A DNA stretch of 64,000 nt from Pseudomonas kilonensis (GCF_001269885.1 NZ_LHVH01000027.1:119092-183091), one strand, 5' to 3'. Positions 24,714 to 33,471 are shown, counted from the first letter of the stretch. The notes: generated by a model from the letters alone, not told the origin. Program-made: numbers and translations.

Positions 24714-24827
24714 GTCTACCCCGTAGGACAACAACACTTAGCGAGTCAGCCTTTTTTCTGGGAAGTGTAATCCTAATACCGGCTAAGGTCGCGGGGCGAT
24801 GAATTCTCTGGGGTAAGTGCTACCGAA

Positions 24828-25283
24828 TCAGGTTTTTTTCTGACCTTGGAGTTGGAGTTGTTCCGGGGTATCGGGAAGCCTTTCGACCTGTGCAAGCTTC
24901 TCGGGCGATTGCCGATAACGCCAGGCGCGGAATGCCTCGAGTTCAACGTCGAGGGTTTTCATGATCCATGCCAGCACCGCGATGTCGTCGAACATGCCAA
25001 ACATCGGCAAGATGTCTGGAATCGCATCCAGGGGACTGAGGAAATACATCAGCCCTGCCACCACCGACAGCATCGACTTGGCGCTGACAGCACGATATTC
25101 GCCTCGCCAGTAGGCCAGGCACAAGGCCTGCAACAGACGCAGGTCCTCCTTGAGCTTGCCCAGCCGTCCACCCTCCCGGGCACCTTTGCTGGCAACGGCG
25201 AACAGCAACGTCGGCAATCGACCGCGGGCCAGCAGGCGGCCTGCCAAGGGCAGAAATCGCGCAAAATTCCACGGGGCCTTCAT
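24828..25283 (-). CDS. YkvA family (DUF1232) membrane protein
   Basis: The 151-residue product has the DUF1232 hallmark SPLDAIPDILPMFGMFDDIAV (split as SPLDAIPDILP and MFGMFDDIAV, ~83-103), including the characteristic D-x-x-PD pattern, in a hydrophobic helix pair. The start is ATG 25283, after GTGGGAGAAAAA. The family is widespread and of unknown function, with links to envelope homeostasis. A pair of DnaA-box-like sequences sits just upstream of its start. Confidence 0.88.
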   Translation of the reverse strand: MKAPWNFARFLPLAGRLLARGRLPTLLFAVASKGAREGGRLGKLKEDLRLLQALCLAYWRGEYRAVSAKSMLSVVAGLMYFLSPLDAIPDILPMFGMFDDIAVLAWIMKTLDVELEAFRAWRYRQSPEKLAQVERLPDTPEQLQLQGQKKT

Positions 25284-25301
25284 TTTTTCTCCCACTGAAA
25301 T

Positions 25302-25326
25302 GTTATCCACACAAATTGTGGATAAC
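25302..25326. promoter_or_regulatory. Inverted pair of DnaA-box consensus sequences
   Basis: TTATCCACA (25303-25311) and TGTGGATAA (25317-25325) form a 10-bp perfect inverted repeat with a 5-base spacer, 19 bases before the YkvA start. Each half equals the strict DnaA box. Binding by DnaA is an inference. Confidence 0.5.
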
Positions 25327-25374
25327 CTTGTGAACAGAGCTGCATTTCACCGCTGAAGCCCCCGTTTCATAAGG

Positions 25375-25399
25375 GCCCGGCTTAGATCGGGCGTTTTTT
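25375..25399 (+). terminator. Terminator-like hairpin without an upstream + strand gene
   Basis: GCCCG (25375) and CGGGC (25388) form a short stem with an 8-base loop, followed by GTTTTTT. No + strand gene ends near it, so it may end a small transcript running antisense to the YkvA leader. Confidence 0.4.
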
Positions 25400-25531
25400 A
25401 CTCACATAAAAAAACCCAATATTTCATTGACTTGACCGGCTGACTGCGTCTAGCACAGCGCCTGTATTGCCTATGACTATACCCTGCATCGTGCGTTCGG
25501 TTTTTTTGCCATTTTGCCGAAGCCCAGATGC

Positions 25532-25561
25532 GACAACGCCCCGCATAAGCGAGGCGTTGTC
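25532..25561. terminator. Stable hairpin after the FKBP gene
   Basis: GACAACGCCCCGC and GCGAGGCGTTGTC pair over 13 bp with a 4-base loop, 17 bases after the FKBP stop (minus strand). No T-run follows directly, so its strength as an intrinsic terminator is uncertain. Confidence 0.5.
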
Positions 25562-25577
25562 GTTATAGCAGACGCGA

Positions 25578-26291
25578 TTACTTGGCTGCGCCTTCTTTTG
25601 CCGGATCCTTGATCGCCAGCAGTTCCAGGTCGAACACCAGGACCGAGTTGGCCGGGATGGCCGGGCTCGGGCTCTGGGCGCCGTAGGCCAGGTCGCTCGG
25701 GATGTACAGCTTGTACTTCTCGCCGACGTGCATCAGTTGCAGGCCTTCGACCCAACCCGGGATCACGCCGCTGACCGGCAGGTCGATCGGGCTGCCACGC
25801 TCAACGGAGCTGTCGAACACAGTACCGTTGGTCAGCTTGCCGGTGTAGTGAACAGTCACTACGTCGGTCGGCTTAGGCTGTGGACCGTCGGCTTTCTTGA
25901 CCACTTCGTACTGCAGGCCGGAAGCGGTGGTGGTGACACCGGTTTTCTTGCCGTTTTCTTCGAGGAATTTCTTGCCGGCAGCTGCCGACTCTTCGCTCAT
26001 CTTGGCCATGCGCTCTTCGGCACGCTTTTGCAGCGCGGCGAAGGCTTCGACCAGTTCTTCGTCTTTCAGCTTCTGTTCTTTCTTGCCGACGGCATCTTCG
26101 ATGCCCTGGGCGACCGCTTTGGAGTCCAGGTCATCCATGCCTTCCTGAGCCAGGCTCTTGCCCATGTTCAGGCCAATACCGTAGGAAGCTTTCTGCGCCG
26201 GGGTCTTCAGCTCTACGCTGGTCTGCGAGTCGCAACCCGCGAGTACCAGGCCAACCAGGGCCACCGCCGCCGCCAACCGATGCTGTTTCAT
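25578..26291 (-). CDS. Lipoprotein FKBP-type peptidyl-prolyl isomerase (FkpA/Mip-like)
   Basis: The 237-residue protein has a signal peptide with lipobox LVLAGC (Cys 20). A helical dimerisation domain of FKBP_N type follows (~30-125), then a C-terminal FKBP domain (~135-228) with VHYTGKLTNGTVFDSS, GVIPGWVEGLQLMHVG and YGAQSPSPAIPANS. It assists proline-limited folding of envelope proteins. The ATG at 26291 follows AAGGAAATAGC. Confidence 0.93.
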   Translation of the reverse strand: MKQHRLAAAVALVGLVLAGCDSQTSVELKTPAQKASYGIGLNMGKSLAQEGMDDLDSKAVAQGIEDAVGKKEQKLKDEELVEAFAALQKRAEERMAKMSEESAAAGKKFLEENGKKTGVTTTASGLQYEVVKKADGPQPKPTDVVTVHYTGKLTNGTVFDSSVERGSPIDLPVSGVIPGWVEGLQLMHVGEKYKLYIPSDLAYGAQSPSPAIPANSVLVFDLELLAIKDPAKEGAAK

Positions 26292-26560
26292 GCTATTTCC
26301 TTGTTCATGCGCCTAAAGGGCAATCGAATAAAGCCGCGAGCTTATCAGGCGGCCACGACCAATGGCTACCGGCATGTGAGCCACAAAGTAATGATAAGTT
26401 CAGGTCTGCAAACGCTTTTTAAGCCTGGACGAATGAAGCATCTGTCATCTGTTACGTACAGGGGCAAATTGCCGCTCCTCCACAGGCCAGGGTAATGGCC
26501 ACTTGCCCGACGCGCAGCACTGAGGCATAAGGGCTTATCAAAAAAAACAAGGACGTTACC

Positions 26561-28366
26561 GTGCGCCTCCTCTCTCGCATTCTCTTGCTGCTCCTCGCGC
26601 TGCTGATCGTTGTCGTGGCCGTGGTGCTTTATTACGTCGCCAATCCTCGCTTGCCGTTCTATACGCCCATCGAACAGGTGCACTACCTGGATCAATGGAG
26701 CGCCGCCGAGCGCCAGACGTATTACTTCACGCCCCAGGGCACCCAGGTCAAAGGCTTGCGCTACGACTGGTTCACCGCCCTCGAACTGCCGTTTTCGCAA
26801 CAACGCTTCGCATCGCCGGAGTACCTGGCGCGCTTCGGCTTCCTGATCGATCCGGCGCAGAAAGCCTCGCCCGGCAATCCCGGCAACTTGCCGGTAGGGT
26901 TTGCCCGGCACCAGAATCCGGGCAGCACCGACCAATACCTCGATATCACCTGCGCGGCGTGTCATACCGGCGAATTGCGCTTCAAGGGCCAGGCGATACG
27001 AATCGATGGTGGCTCGGCTCAACACGTGCTGCCTTCCAGTGTTCCTACATTGCGCGGTGGCAGTTTCGGGCAGGCATTGGTCGCCAGTCTGGCGTCTACC
27101 TACTACAACCCTTGGAAATTCGAGCGCTTCGCCCGCCAAGTACTGGGCAAGGACTACGACGCCCGCCACGAGGAATTGCGCAAAGCGTTCAAGGTTTCCC
27201 TGGACACGTTCCTGCGGGTGGCCTGGAACGACACCCATCGCGGCCTCTACCCCACCGAAGAAGGCCCTGGCCGCACCGACGCCTTCGGTCGCATCGCCAA
27301 TGCCAGCTTCGGCGACGCCATTTCGCCGCAAAACTACCGGGTGGCCAACGCACCGGTGGATTACCCGCAGTTGTGGGAAATGTGGACATTCGACTGGGTC
27401 CAGTGGAACGGATCGGCCCAGCAACCGATGGCCCGCAACGTCGGTGAGGCGCTGGGGGTCGGGGCCACGCTGAATTTCTTCGACGCCCAAGGCAAACCGC
27501 TGCAAGGCGATGCGCGCTACCCCTCCAGCGTGCGTGTGCGCGACTTGAACAAGATCGAAGAGACCCTACAACTGCTCAAGCCGCCCGTGTGGCCGGAAGC
27601 GCTGCTGGGCTCGATCGACAAACCGCTGGCGGCCAAGGGCCGGACCCTGTTTACCGAAAACTGCGCCGGCTGCCATGTGCCCAAAGTGGTTCAGGGGCCT
27701 GACAGGCCGGTCCAACAACTGCACATGCTCCCCGTACAAGTGATCGGCACCGACCCGGGCACCGCCAATAACATCGCCGACCACCGCTACGACCTGACCA
27801 GCCTGCAATGGGATCCGGCCGAGCTGGCGAAGCTGGACGTGCAACTGCACCCGACCCCGACGGAGCCGCTGGACTTGAGCCAACTCTCGGTCGCCAAAGG
27901 CCTGGCCTATGTCACGGCATTCGTCGAAAACCGCGCTTACCGCGACGCCGGCGTCACCCCCGCCGAGCGCCCGGCCCTGGACGGTTTCGGCTTGCCCATC
28001 GGCGTACGTGAATTGCGCGCCTACAAGGCCCGGCCGCTGGCGGGCGTCTGGGCCACGCCACCGTTCCTGCACAACGGCTCGGTGCCGACGATCTATCAAC
28101 TGCTGTCCCCCCAGGACGAGCGCGCGACCACGTTCTATAAAGGCAATTTCGAATACGACCCGCGTCACCTGGGCTATCGCACCGAAGCCTTCACCAACGC
28201 ATTTCTCTTCGATACCCGGATCACTGGCAACCACAACAGTGGCCATGAATTCCGCGCGGGCGAGCGCGGCAACGGCGTCATTGGGCGTCTGCTGCAACCG
28301 CAGGAACGCTGGGCGTTGCTGGAGTATTTAAAGGTGCTGGGCGGGCCACTGGAGTCGCAACTGTAA
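26561..28366 (+). CDS. Membrane-anchored di-haem c-type cytochrome (peroxidase/RoxA-like)
   Basis: The 601-residue protein starts at GTG (AAGGA 8 bases before), with an uncleaved-looking N-terminal anchor (residues 7-27). It carries two haem c motifs, CAACH at 131-135 and CAGCH at 368-372. The layout matches the large di-haem cytochrome c peroxidase-like family that includes RoxA. It should face the periplasm and reduce peroxides or oxygenate a substrate. It is followed after 31 bases by a catalase-fold gene with a similar N-terminal anchor, so both probably act on peroxides at the same membrane surface. Confidence 0.85.
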   Translation: MRLLSRILLLLLALLIVVVAVVLYYVANPRLPFYTPIEQVHYLDQWSAAERQTYYFTPQGTQVKGLRYDWFTALELPFSQQRFASPEYLARFGFLIDPAQKASPGNPGNLPVGFARHQNPGSTDQYLDITCAACHTGELRFKGQAIRIDGGSAQHVLPSSVPTLRGGSFGQALVASLASTYYNPWKFERFARQVLGKDYDARHEELRKAFKVSLDTFLRVAWNDTHRGLYPTEEGPGRTDAFGRIANASFGDAISPQNYRVANAPVDYPQLWEMWTFDWVQWNGSAQQPMARNVGEALGVGATLNFFDAQGKPLQGDARYPSSVRVRDLNKIEETLQLLKPPVWPEALLGSIDKPLAAKGRTLFTENCAGCHVPKVVQGPDRPVQQLHMLPVQVIGTDPGTANNIADHRYDLTSLQWDPAELAKLDVQLHPTPTEPLDLSQLSVAKGLAYVTAFVENRAYRDAGVTPAERPALDGFGLPIGVRELRAYKARPLAGVWATPPFLHNGSVPTIYQLLSPQDERATTFYKGNFEYDPRHLGYRTEAFTNAFLFDTRITGNHNSGHEFRAGERGNGVIGRLLQPQERWALLEYLKVLGGPLESQL

Positions 28367-28397
28367 TGATGAACCCCACCGGTAAAAGGAAGTTTCA

Positions 28398-29534
28398 ATG
28401 TTGATCACGCTCTGGCTGCGCCTCGGTGCCTTTTTGGGCAAGACGCTCCTGTGGCTGCTGGGCATCGGGCTGCTCGGCTGGGCACTGTCCACGGCCTGGT
28501 TTGCCTGGCAACACAAGGGACCGGTCCCGGACAAGGAACAGGTTGCGCCCGGCGAAGCGGCCATGACCCAGGACATCATCCAGACCGCTATTCGCATCGT
28601 CGAGCAGCACCGCGAAAGCACGCGCTACCTGCGCGATGCCCATGCCAAAGCGCACGGGTGCGTCATGGCCGAAGTCCAGGTGCCGAGCGACCTGCCGGCA
28701 GCGTTGCGCCAAGGGGTATTTGCCGAACCGGGGAAGGTCTGGCAGGCGACGATTCGCCTGTCCAACGGCAACGCCTATCCGCAATTCGATAGCCTGCGCG
28801 ATGCACGAGGGATGGCGATCAAGCTGATGAACGTACCGGGCAAGCAACTGCTCGCTGACCGGCAATCACAGGGTGAGCAGGATTTCGTGATGTTCAATCA
28901 TCCGAACTTCTTCGTCAGTGATGTCGCCGAGTACCGTCAGAATGTGGCCGCTCAGGCTGACGGGAAGAAGGCGATGGCTTTCTTTCCAAGCCTGGACCCG
29001 CGCAGCTGGCAGATTCGGCATTTATTCATCGCCCTGGCGACCCTCTCGCCGGCTCCGGCCAGCCCGACCCAGACCACTTACTTCTCGGTATCGCCTTACA
29101 AGTTCGGTGAGGCCAACGCCAAGTTTCGCGTCGCACCGGACCCGGACAGTTGCCCAAGCTACACCTTGCCTCCGCAGAACCAGGACCTGCCGAATTTCTT
29201 GCGTAGCGCATTGAACCAGCAGTTATCCACCGACCGGGTGCCGGCGTGTTTTGTCTTGCAGATCCAGCGTCAGGATCCGAGCAAGTACATGCCGATTGAA
29301 GACACCAGTATTGAATGGCAGGAAAGTGATGCGCCGTTCGAGACCGTGGCACGGATCAAGGTTCCAGCTCAGGATTTCGATACGCCCAAGCTGAATCTGG
29401 CTTGTGATAATCAGTCGTTCAATCCTTGGTTTGGGATTGAGGCGCACCGGCCTATTGGTGGGATCAATCGCTTGCGTAAGGCGGTGTATGAGGCGGTCAG
29501 CGATTATCGTCATCGGCGGAATGCTGAGCTGTAG
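28398..29534 (+). CDS. Membrane-anchored catalase-family protein
   Basis: The 378-residue protein has one N-terminal membrane helix (~12-36) and then a shortened catalase fold with RLSNGNAYPQFDSLRDARGM (~120-139), AIKL, and DFVMFNHPNFF (~161-171). Classic catalases are ~480 residues or more; this short clade includes haem enzymes of unclear activity that often accompany di-haem cytochromes. ATG 28398 follows AAAGGAAG. It is co-transcribed with the upstream cytochrome gene. Confidence 0.85.
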   Translation: MLITLWLRLGAFLGKTLLWLLGIGLLGWALSTAWFAWQHKGPVPDKEQVAPGEAAMTQDIIQTAIRIVEQHRESTRYLRDAHAKAHGCVMAEVQVPSDLPAALRQGVFAEPGKVWQATIRLSNGNAYPQFDSLRDARGMAIKLMNVPGKQLLADRQSQGEQDFVMFNHPNFFVSDVAEYRQNVAAQADGKKAMAFFPSLDPRSWQIRHLFIALATLSPAPASPTQTTYFSVSPYKFGEANAKFRVAPDPDSCPSYTLPPQNQDLPNFLRSALNQQLSTDRVPACFVLQIQRQDPSKYMPIEDTSIEWQESDAPFETVARIKVPAQDFDTPKLNLACDNQSFNPWFGIEAHRPIGGINRLRKAVYEAVSDYRHRRNAEL

Positions 29535-29546
29535 AGGTTGGATTGG

Positions 29547-29816
29547 GGTGTATATCCGTTTTTTTGGTAACGGCTGCTGACGGTTCCGCTCTTACAGCGG
29601 CTCACTTTTGAAAAGCGCAAAAGTAAGCAAAACGCTCTTGCCCCACCACTCGGTGCCTCGCCTAGGCTCGGCATGCCCTCACTCCGGCATTGCTCCGTGG
29701 GCCGCCGCGAAGGGCCATCCATGGCCCAGCGCGGCTAACCCGGCATCCATGCCGGGTTGCCCACTGCGCAATGCCTGCGTTCGGCCAGCGTGGTTTAACG
29801 GGGCGTCGAGATCAAA
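29547..29816. repeat. Left arm of a ~270-bp inverted repeat
   Basis: This arm, from GGTGTATATCCG to GAGATCAA, is the inverse of 30270-30540 with roughly 85-90 percent identity by eye. It contains inner palindromes such as CCCGGCATCCATGCCGGG. No transposase is present. It resembles the long non-coding repeats found in P. fluorescens-group genomes. Confidence 0.85.
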
Positions 29817-29880
29817 GTCCAAAGCAACAGCAACAGCAACAGCGGGACAAATGCCGGCATCTATGTGGCTGAACCACCGC

Positions 29881-30220
29881 TATCGCGAGCAGGCTCGCTC
29901 CCACATTGGATCTTTGGCAGACACAAAATCCATGTGCACCGCAAAACCTGTGGGAGCTTGCTCGCGATGAGGCCAGCCCATCCAACATCTTCATCGACTG
30001 TGAAACCGCCTTCGCGAGCAAGCTCGCTCCCACATTGGATCTTGGGCAGGCACAAAATCCATGTGCACCGCAAAACCTGTGGGAGCGAGCTTGCTCGCGA
30101 TGAGGCCTGCCCATCCAACATCTTCATCGACTGTGAAACCGCCTTCGCGAGCAGGCTCGCTCCCACATTGGATCTTTGGCAGGCGCAAAATCCATGTGCA
30201 CCGCTCCCACAGGAGAAACG
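29881..30220. repeat. Tandem REP array, period 133 bp
   Basis: Two and a half units of REP-spacer-inverted REP-spacer begin at about 29883, 30012 and 30145. The first unit lacks 4 bases (CGAG) in a REP end. Spacers such as ACAAAATCCATGTGCACCGC recur in each unit, so the whole unit was copied. Confidence 0.9.
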
Positions 30221-30269
30221 CGGTCTCACCAAGAGTCAGGTCGGCTACTAGGCCGCCTCGCGGTGGACG

Positions 30270-30540
30270 TTGATCTCGGCGCCCCGTTAACCACGATGGC
30301 TGAACGCAGGCATTGTGGAGTGGGCATCCCGGCATGGATGCCGGGATAGCCGCGCTGGGCCATGGATGGCCCTTCGCGGCGGGCCCACGGAACAATGCCG
30401 GAGTGAGGGCACACCGAGCCTAGGCGAGGTGCCAAGTGGTGGGGCATGAGCGCTTTGGTTACTTTCGCGCTTTTCGAAAGTGACCCGCTGTAAGAGCGGA
30501 ACCCTAAGCAGCCGTTACCGCAGCAACGGATATGCACACC
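30270..30540. repeat. Right arm of the ~270-bp inverted repeat
   Basis: This is the inverse of 29547-29816. The two arms enclose 453 bases that hold the REP array, so 29547-30540 reads as one composite non-coding element next to the tRNA cluster. Confidence 0.85.
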
Positions 30541-30558
30541 ACTCCAAAAACAAAGAAC

Positions 30559-30602
30559 AAAAAAAAACGACGCTCTTCCCTCGCAAAGGAAAAGCGTCGT
30601 TT
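30559..30602 (-). terminator. Terminator after the tRNA cluster
   Basis: On the minus strand AAACGACGCTTTTCC pairs with GGGAAGAGCGTCGTTT and is followed by a run of nine T. It ends transcription from the tRNA genes. Confidence 0.9.
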
Positions 30603-30643
30603 CTAGTAGTCACCTGGCGTTCAGCATTCCAGATAACCGAATA

Positions 30644-30720
30644 TGGCGCAGCGGACGGGACTCGAACCCGCGACCCCCGGCGTGACAGGCCGGTATTCTA
30701 ACCGACTGAACTACCGCTGC
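30644..30720 (-). tRNA. tRNA-Asp (GTC), copy 1
   Basis: The 77-base sequence folds as a standard cloverleaf with anticodon GTC in CCTGTCACG, TTCGAGTC in the T arm and an encoded CCA end. Confidence 0.97.
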
Positions 30721-30737
30721 GCGTAACACTGAAAGTT

Positions 30738-30813
30738 TGGTGGGTGATGACGGGATCGAACCGCCGACATTCTGCTTGTAAGGCAGACGCTCTCCCAGCT
30801 GAGCTAATCACCC
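30738..30813 (-). tRNA. tRNA-Val (TAC), copy 1
   Basis: This is a 76-base tRNA with anticodon TAC in CCTTACAAG, TTCGATCC in the T arm and encoded CCA. It lies 17 bases upstream of tRNA-Asp copy 1 in transcription order. Confidence 0.97.
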
Positions 30814-30925
30814 TTCACTTTCGATGCGGGGCGCATTCTCTCACAGTTTTTTGTAACGTGCTGATTTAATTAGCAAATTCAGCAAAAAAACATGAGCAAC
30901 GCACACCGCAGGAACTGCAAACAGC

Positions 30926-30949
30926 AAAAAGCCCGCGTTAGCGGGCTTT
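30926..30949 (-). terminator. Terminator between the two Val-Asp units
   Basis: AAAGCCCGC-GTTA-GCGGGCTTT with a T-run on the minus strand separates the upstream Val-Asp unit from the downstream one. Readthrough or a second promoter must serve copy 1. Confidence 0.85.
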
Positions 30950-30989
30950 CCGTGGTGACCTGGCGTTCAGTGTTCCAGGTTACCGAATA

Positions 30990-31066
30990 TGGCGCAGCGG
31001 ACGGGACTCGAACCCGCGACCCCCGGCGTGACAGGCCGGTATTCTAACCGACTGAACTACCGCTGC
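30990..31066 (-). tRNA. tRNA-Asp (GTC), copy 2
   Basis: The sequence is identical by eye to copy 1, with anticodon GTC and an encoded CCA. Confidence 0.97.
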
Positions 31067-31085
31067 GCGTAACACGTTGAACGAA

Positions 31086-31161
31086 TGGTGGGTGATGACG
31101 GGATCGAACCGCCGACATTCTGCTTGTAAGGCAGACGCTCTCCCAGCTGAGCTAATCACCC
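31086..31161 (-). tRNA. tRNA-Val (TAC), copy 2
   Basis: The sequence is identical by eye to copy 1 with anticodon TAC. It is the first gene of the cluster, just behind a sigma-70 promoter. Confidence 0.97.
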
Positions 31162-31182
31162 TTCGCTTTCGGTGTGGCGCGC

Positions 31183-31211
31183 ATTCTACGGAGCACTCTT
31201 TAAGCTGGCAA
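31183..31211 (-). promoter_or_regulatory. Sigma-70 promoter of the tRNA cluster
   Basis: On the minus strand TTGCCA and TAGAAT are separated by 17 bases, ending 22 bases before tRNA-Val copy 2. Together they form a near-consensus promoter. Confidence 0.8.
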
Positions 31212-31321
31212 GCACTTTTTAAATTAATTTTTTCAGGCCTTCCAAAGGCTTAGCGAAGGGTTGGCCTATGGCGCCGCGAAGAGAATAATGCCCCCCTTTG
31301 TATAAAGGAGAGACTCACCCC

Positions 31322-32242
31322 ATGTGGTTCAAAAACCTGCTTATCTATCGCCTGACCCAAGATCTGCCTTTTGATGCCGAGGCGTTGGAAACTGCACTGG
31401 CCAGCAAACTGGCGCGTCCATGTGCAAGCCAGGAGTTGACCACTTACGGTTTCGTCGCGCCGTTTGGCAAAGGCGAAGACGCACCGCTGGTGCACGTCAG
31501 CCAGGATTTCCTGCTGATCGCCGCGCGCAAGGAAGAACGCATCTTGCCGGGCAGCGTCGTACGCGATGCCCTGAAGGAAAAGGTCGAAGAGATCGAAGCC
31601 GAGCAAATGCGCAAGGTCTATAAAAAGGAACGGGACCAGCTCAAGGATGAAATCATCCAGGCGTTCCTGCCGCGTGCGTTCATCCGTCGTTCGTCCACTT
31701 TCGCCGCCATCGCGCCGAAACAGGGCCTGATCCTGGTGAACTCGGCCAGCCCGAAACGCGCCGAAGACCTGTTGTCCACCCTGCGCGAAGTCATCGGCTC
31801 GCTGCCGGTACGCCCGCTGACGGTCAAGATGGCCCCGACCGCCACCATGACCGACTGGGTCAAGACCCAGAAAGCCGCAGACGATTTCTTCGTGCTGGAT
31901 GAATGCGAACTGCGCGACACCCACGAAGACGGCGGCATCGTACGCTGCAAGCGCCAGGACCTGACCAGCGACGAAATCCAGCTGCACCTGAACACCGGCA
32001 AGGTGGTGACGCAACTGTCCCTGGCCTGGCAGGACAAGCTGTCCTTCGTGCTCGACGACAAGATGGTGGTCAAGCGCCTGAAGTTCGAAGACCTGCTGCA
32101 GGACCAGGCAGAGCAGGACGGTGGCGACGAAGCCCTCGGCCAACTGGACGCCAGCTTCACGCTGATGATGTTGACGTTCGGCGAGTTCCTGCCGGCGCTG
32201 GTTGAAGCGTTGGGCGGGGAAGAGATTCCGCAGGGGATCTAA
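31322..32242 (+). CDS. rdgC: Recombination-associated protein RdgC
   Basis: The 306-residue product begins MWFKNLLIYRL, the conserved RdgC start, and has the family's full length. RdgC is a ring-shaped DNA-binding protein of the nucleoid that limits RecA filament use. ATG 31322 is preferred over the in-frame ATG at 31298, which falls in the ribosome-binding region (AAAGGAGAG). Confidence 0.95.
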   Translation: MWFKNLLIYRLTQDLPFDAEALETALASKLARPCASQELTTYGFVAPFGKGEDAPLVHVSQDFLLIAARKEERILPGSVVRDALKEKVEEIEAEQMRKVYKKERDQLKDEIIQAFLPRAFIRRSSTFAAIAPKQGLILVNSASPKRAEDLLSTLREVIGSLPVRPLTVKMAPTATMTDWVKTQKAADDFFVLDECELRDTHEDGGIVRCKRQDLTSDEIQLHLNTGKVVTQLSLAWQDKLSFVLDDKMVVKRLKFEDLLQDQAEQDGGDEALGQLDASFTLMMLTFGEFLPALVEALGGEEIPQGI

Positions 32243-32259
32243 AGACTGTTGATCTCTAG

Positions 32260-32350
32260 TGTGGGAGCGGGCTTGCTCGCGAAGACTGACTGACATTCAA
32301 CGATGATGTTGACTGACACTCCGCTTTCGCGAGCAAGCCCGCTCCCACAT
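32260..32350. repeat. REP pair
   Basis: GTGTGGGAGCGGGCTTGCTCG and its inverse lie between rdgC and the SBF transporter gene. A direct repeat of TGACTGACA is visible in the spacer. Confidence 0.9.
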
Positions 32351-32387
32351 TGGGTTTTGTGGTGTTCTTAATAATAAGGATCAGGCC

Positions 32388-33353
32388 ATGCGCGCACTGG
32401 CTGCATTGAGCCGCTTTGTCGGCAACACCTTCGCTTACTGGGTACTGTTTTTCGCGGTACTGGCATTCCTGCAACCGCAGTGGTTCGTCGGCCTGAAAAT
32501 CGCCATCGTGCCGCTGCTGGGCCTGGTGATGTTCGGCATGGGTCTGGCACTCAAGCTGGAAGACTTCGCCGAAGTGGCCCGTCATCCGGGACGCGTAGCC
32601 TTGGGCGTGGTTGCCCAATTCGTGATCATGCCCGGTACGGCGTGGCTGCTTTGCCAAGTGTTCAGTCTGCCGCCGGAGATCGCCGTCGGCGTGATCCTGG
32701 TGGGTTGCTGCCCGAGCGGCACATCGTCCAATGTCATGACCTGGCTGGCTCGCGGTGACCTGGCCCTGGCCGTGGCGATTTCCGCCCTCACGACCCTGCT
32801 TGCCCCTCTGCTGACCCCTGCACTGATCTGGCTGCTGGCCTCGGCCTGGTTGCCGGTGTCGTTCTCGGCGCTGTTCTGGTCGATCCTGCAAATCGTACTG
32901 GTGCCGATCGCATTGGGCATCGTTGCCCAACGCCTGTTGGGACCCAGGGTTCGCCATGCCATAGACGTGCTGCCGCTGATATCGGTGGTGAGCATCGTGA
33001 TCATTGTGGCGGCGGTGGTAGCGGCCAGTCAGGCGAAAATCGCCGAATCCGGCCTACTGATCATGGCCATTGTGATGCTGCACAACAGCTTCGGTTATCT
33101 GCTGGGGTACTTCACCGGGCGTTTGTTCGGCTTGCCGTTGGCCCAGCGCAAAACTCTGTCATTGGAGGTGGGCATGCAGAACTCCGGCCTGGGCGCGGCA
33201 TTGGCGAGCGCGCACTTTTCGCCACTGGCGGCGGTGCCCAGCGCGCTGTTCAGCGTCTGGCACAACATTTCCGGCGCCCTGCTCTCGACGTACTTCCGGC
33301 GCATGAGCGAAAAACAGGACCGTGAGCTACTGGCCCGTCAAGCGGCAGATTGA
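32388..33353 (+). CDS. Bile acid:sodium symporter family (SBF) transporter
   Basis: The 321-residue inner-membrane protein has about nine to ten helices and the two SBF crossing motifs, CCPSGTSSNVMTWLARGD (~106-123) and EVGMQNSGLGAALA (~259-272). Bacterial members import organic anions, for example pantoate by PanS. The substrate here is unknown. The start is ATG 32388, 8 bases after AAGGA. Confidence 0.92.
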   Translation: MRALAALSRFVGNTFAYWVLFFAVLAFLQPQWFVGLKIAIVPLLGLVMFGMGLALKLEDFAEVARHPGRVALGVVAQFVIMPGTAWLLCQVFSLPPEIAVGVILVGCCPSGTSSNVMTWLARGDLALAVAISALTTLLAPLLTPALIWLLASAWLPVSFSALFWSILQIVLVPIALGIVAQRLLGPRVRHAIDVLPLISVVSIVIIVAAVVAASQAKIAESGLLIMAIVMLHNSFGYLLGYFTGRLFGLPLAQRKTLSLEVGMQNSGLGAALASAHFSPLAAVPSALFSVWHNISGALLSTYFRRMSEKQDRELLARQAAD

Positions 33354-33401
33354 AGGACAATCTTGACCGAATCGTCAGCATTGGGCACTCTTGCGCCCAA
33401 T

Positions 33402-33452
33402 GCGGGGACGACCTCGCAACGCCATAGCGTTCATTATCCGGGGACGACCCCA
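33402..33452 (+). ncRNA. Guanidine-II (mini-ykkC) riboswitch
   Basis: Two short hairpins have ACGA loops: GCGGGG-ACGA-CCTCGC (33402-33417) and GGGG-ACGA-CCCC (33440-33451). The paired ACGR loops are the defining feature of the guanidine-II class. The second hairpin ends 20 bases before the sugE start and close to its ribosome-binding site (TGAGGTG), so control of translation is likely, with expression on guanidinium binding. Confidence 0.9.
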
Positions 33453-33471
33453 CCCATCGATGAGGTGCGTG

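Noticed and set aside
25499..25507. Terminator at the T-run after GCATCGTGCGTTCGG
   Set aside because: The bases before the T-run do not form a stable stem.
26440..26460. Possible Pho box before the cytochrome gene (CTGTCAT)
   Set aside because: Only one half-site is present; the position 11 bp on reads TACGTAC and does not match.
29881..30220. CRISPR array
   Set aside because: Repeated units are ~133 bp, palindromic REP pairs with conserved spacers, not short direct repeats with unique spacers; no cas genes are present.
29865..30395. Several overlapping frames of 60-134 codons in the REP array
   Set aside because: Their translations are only REP sequence read in different frames (for example SLLAMR, REQARSH).
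33391..33471. N-terminal extension of SugE by 27 codons
   Set aside because: It would translate the riboswitch hairpins and is not part of SMR proteins.
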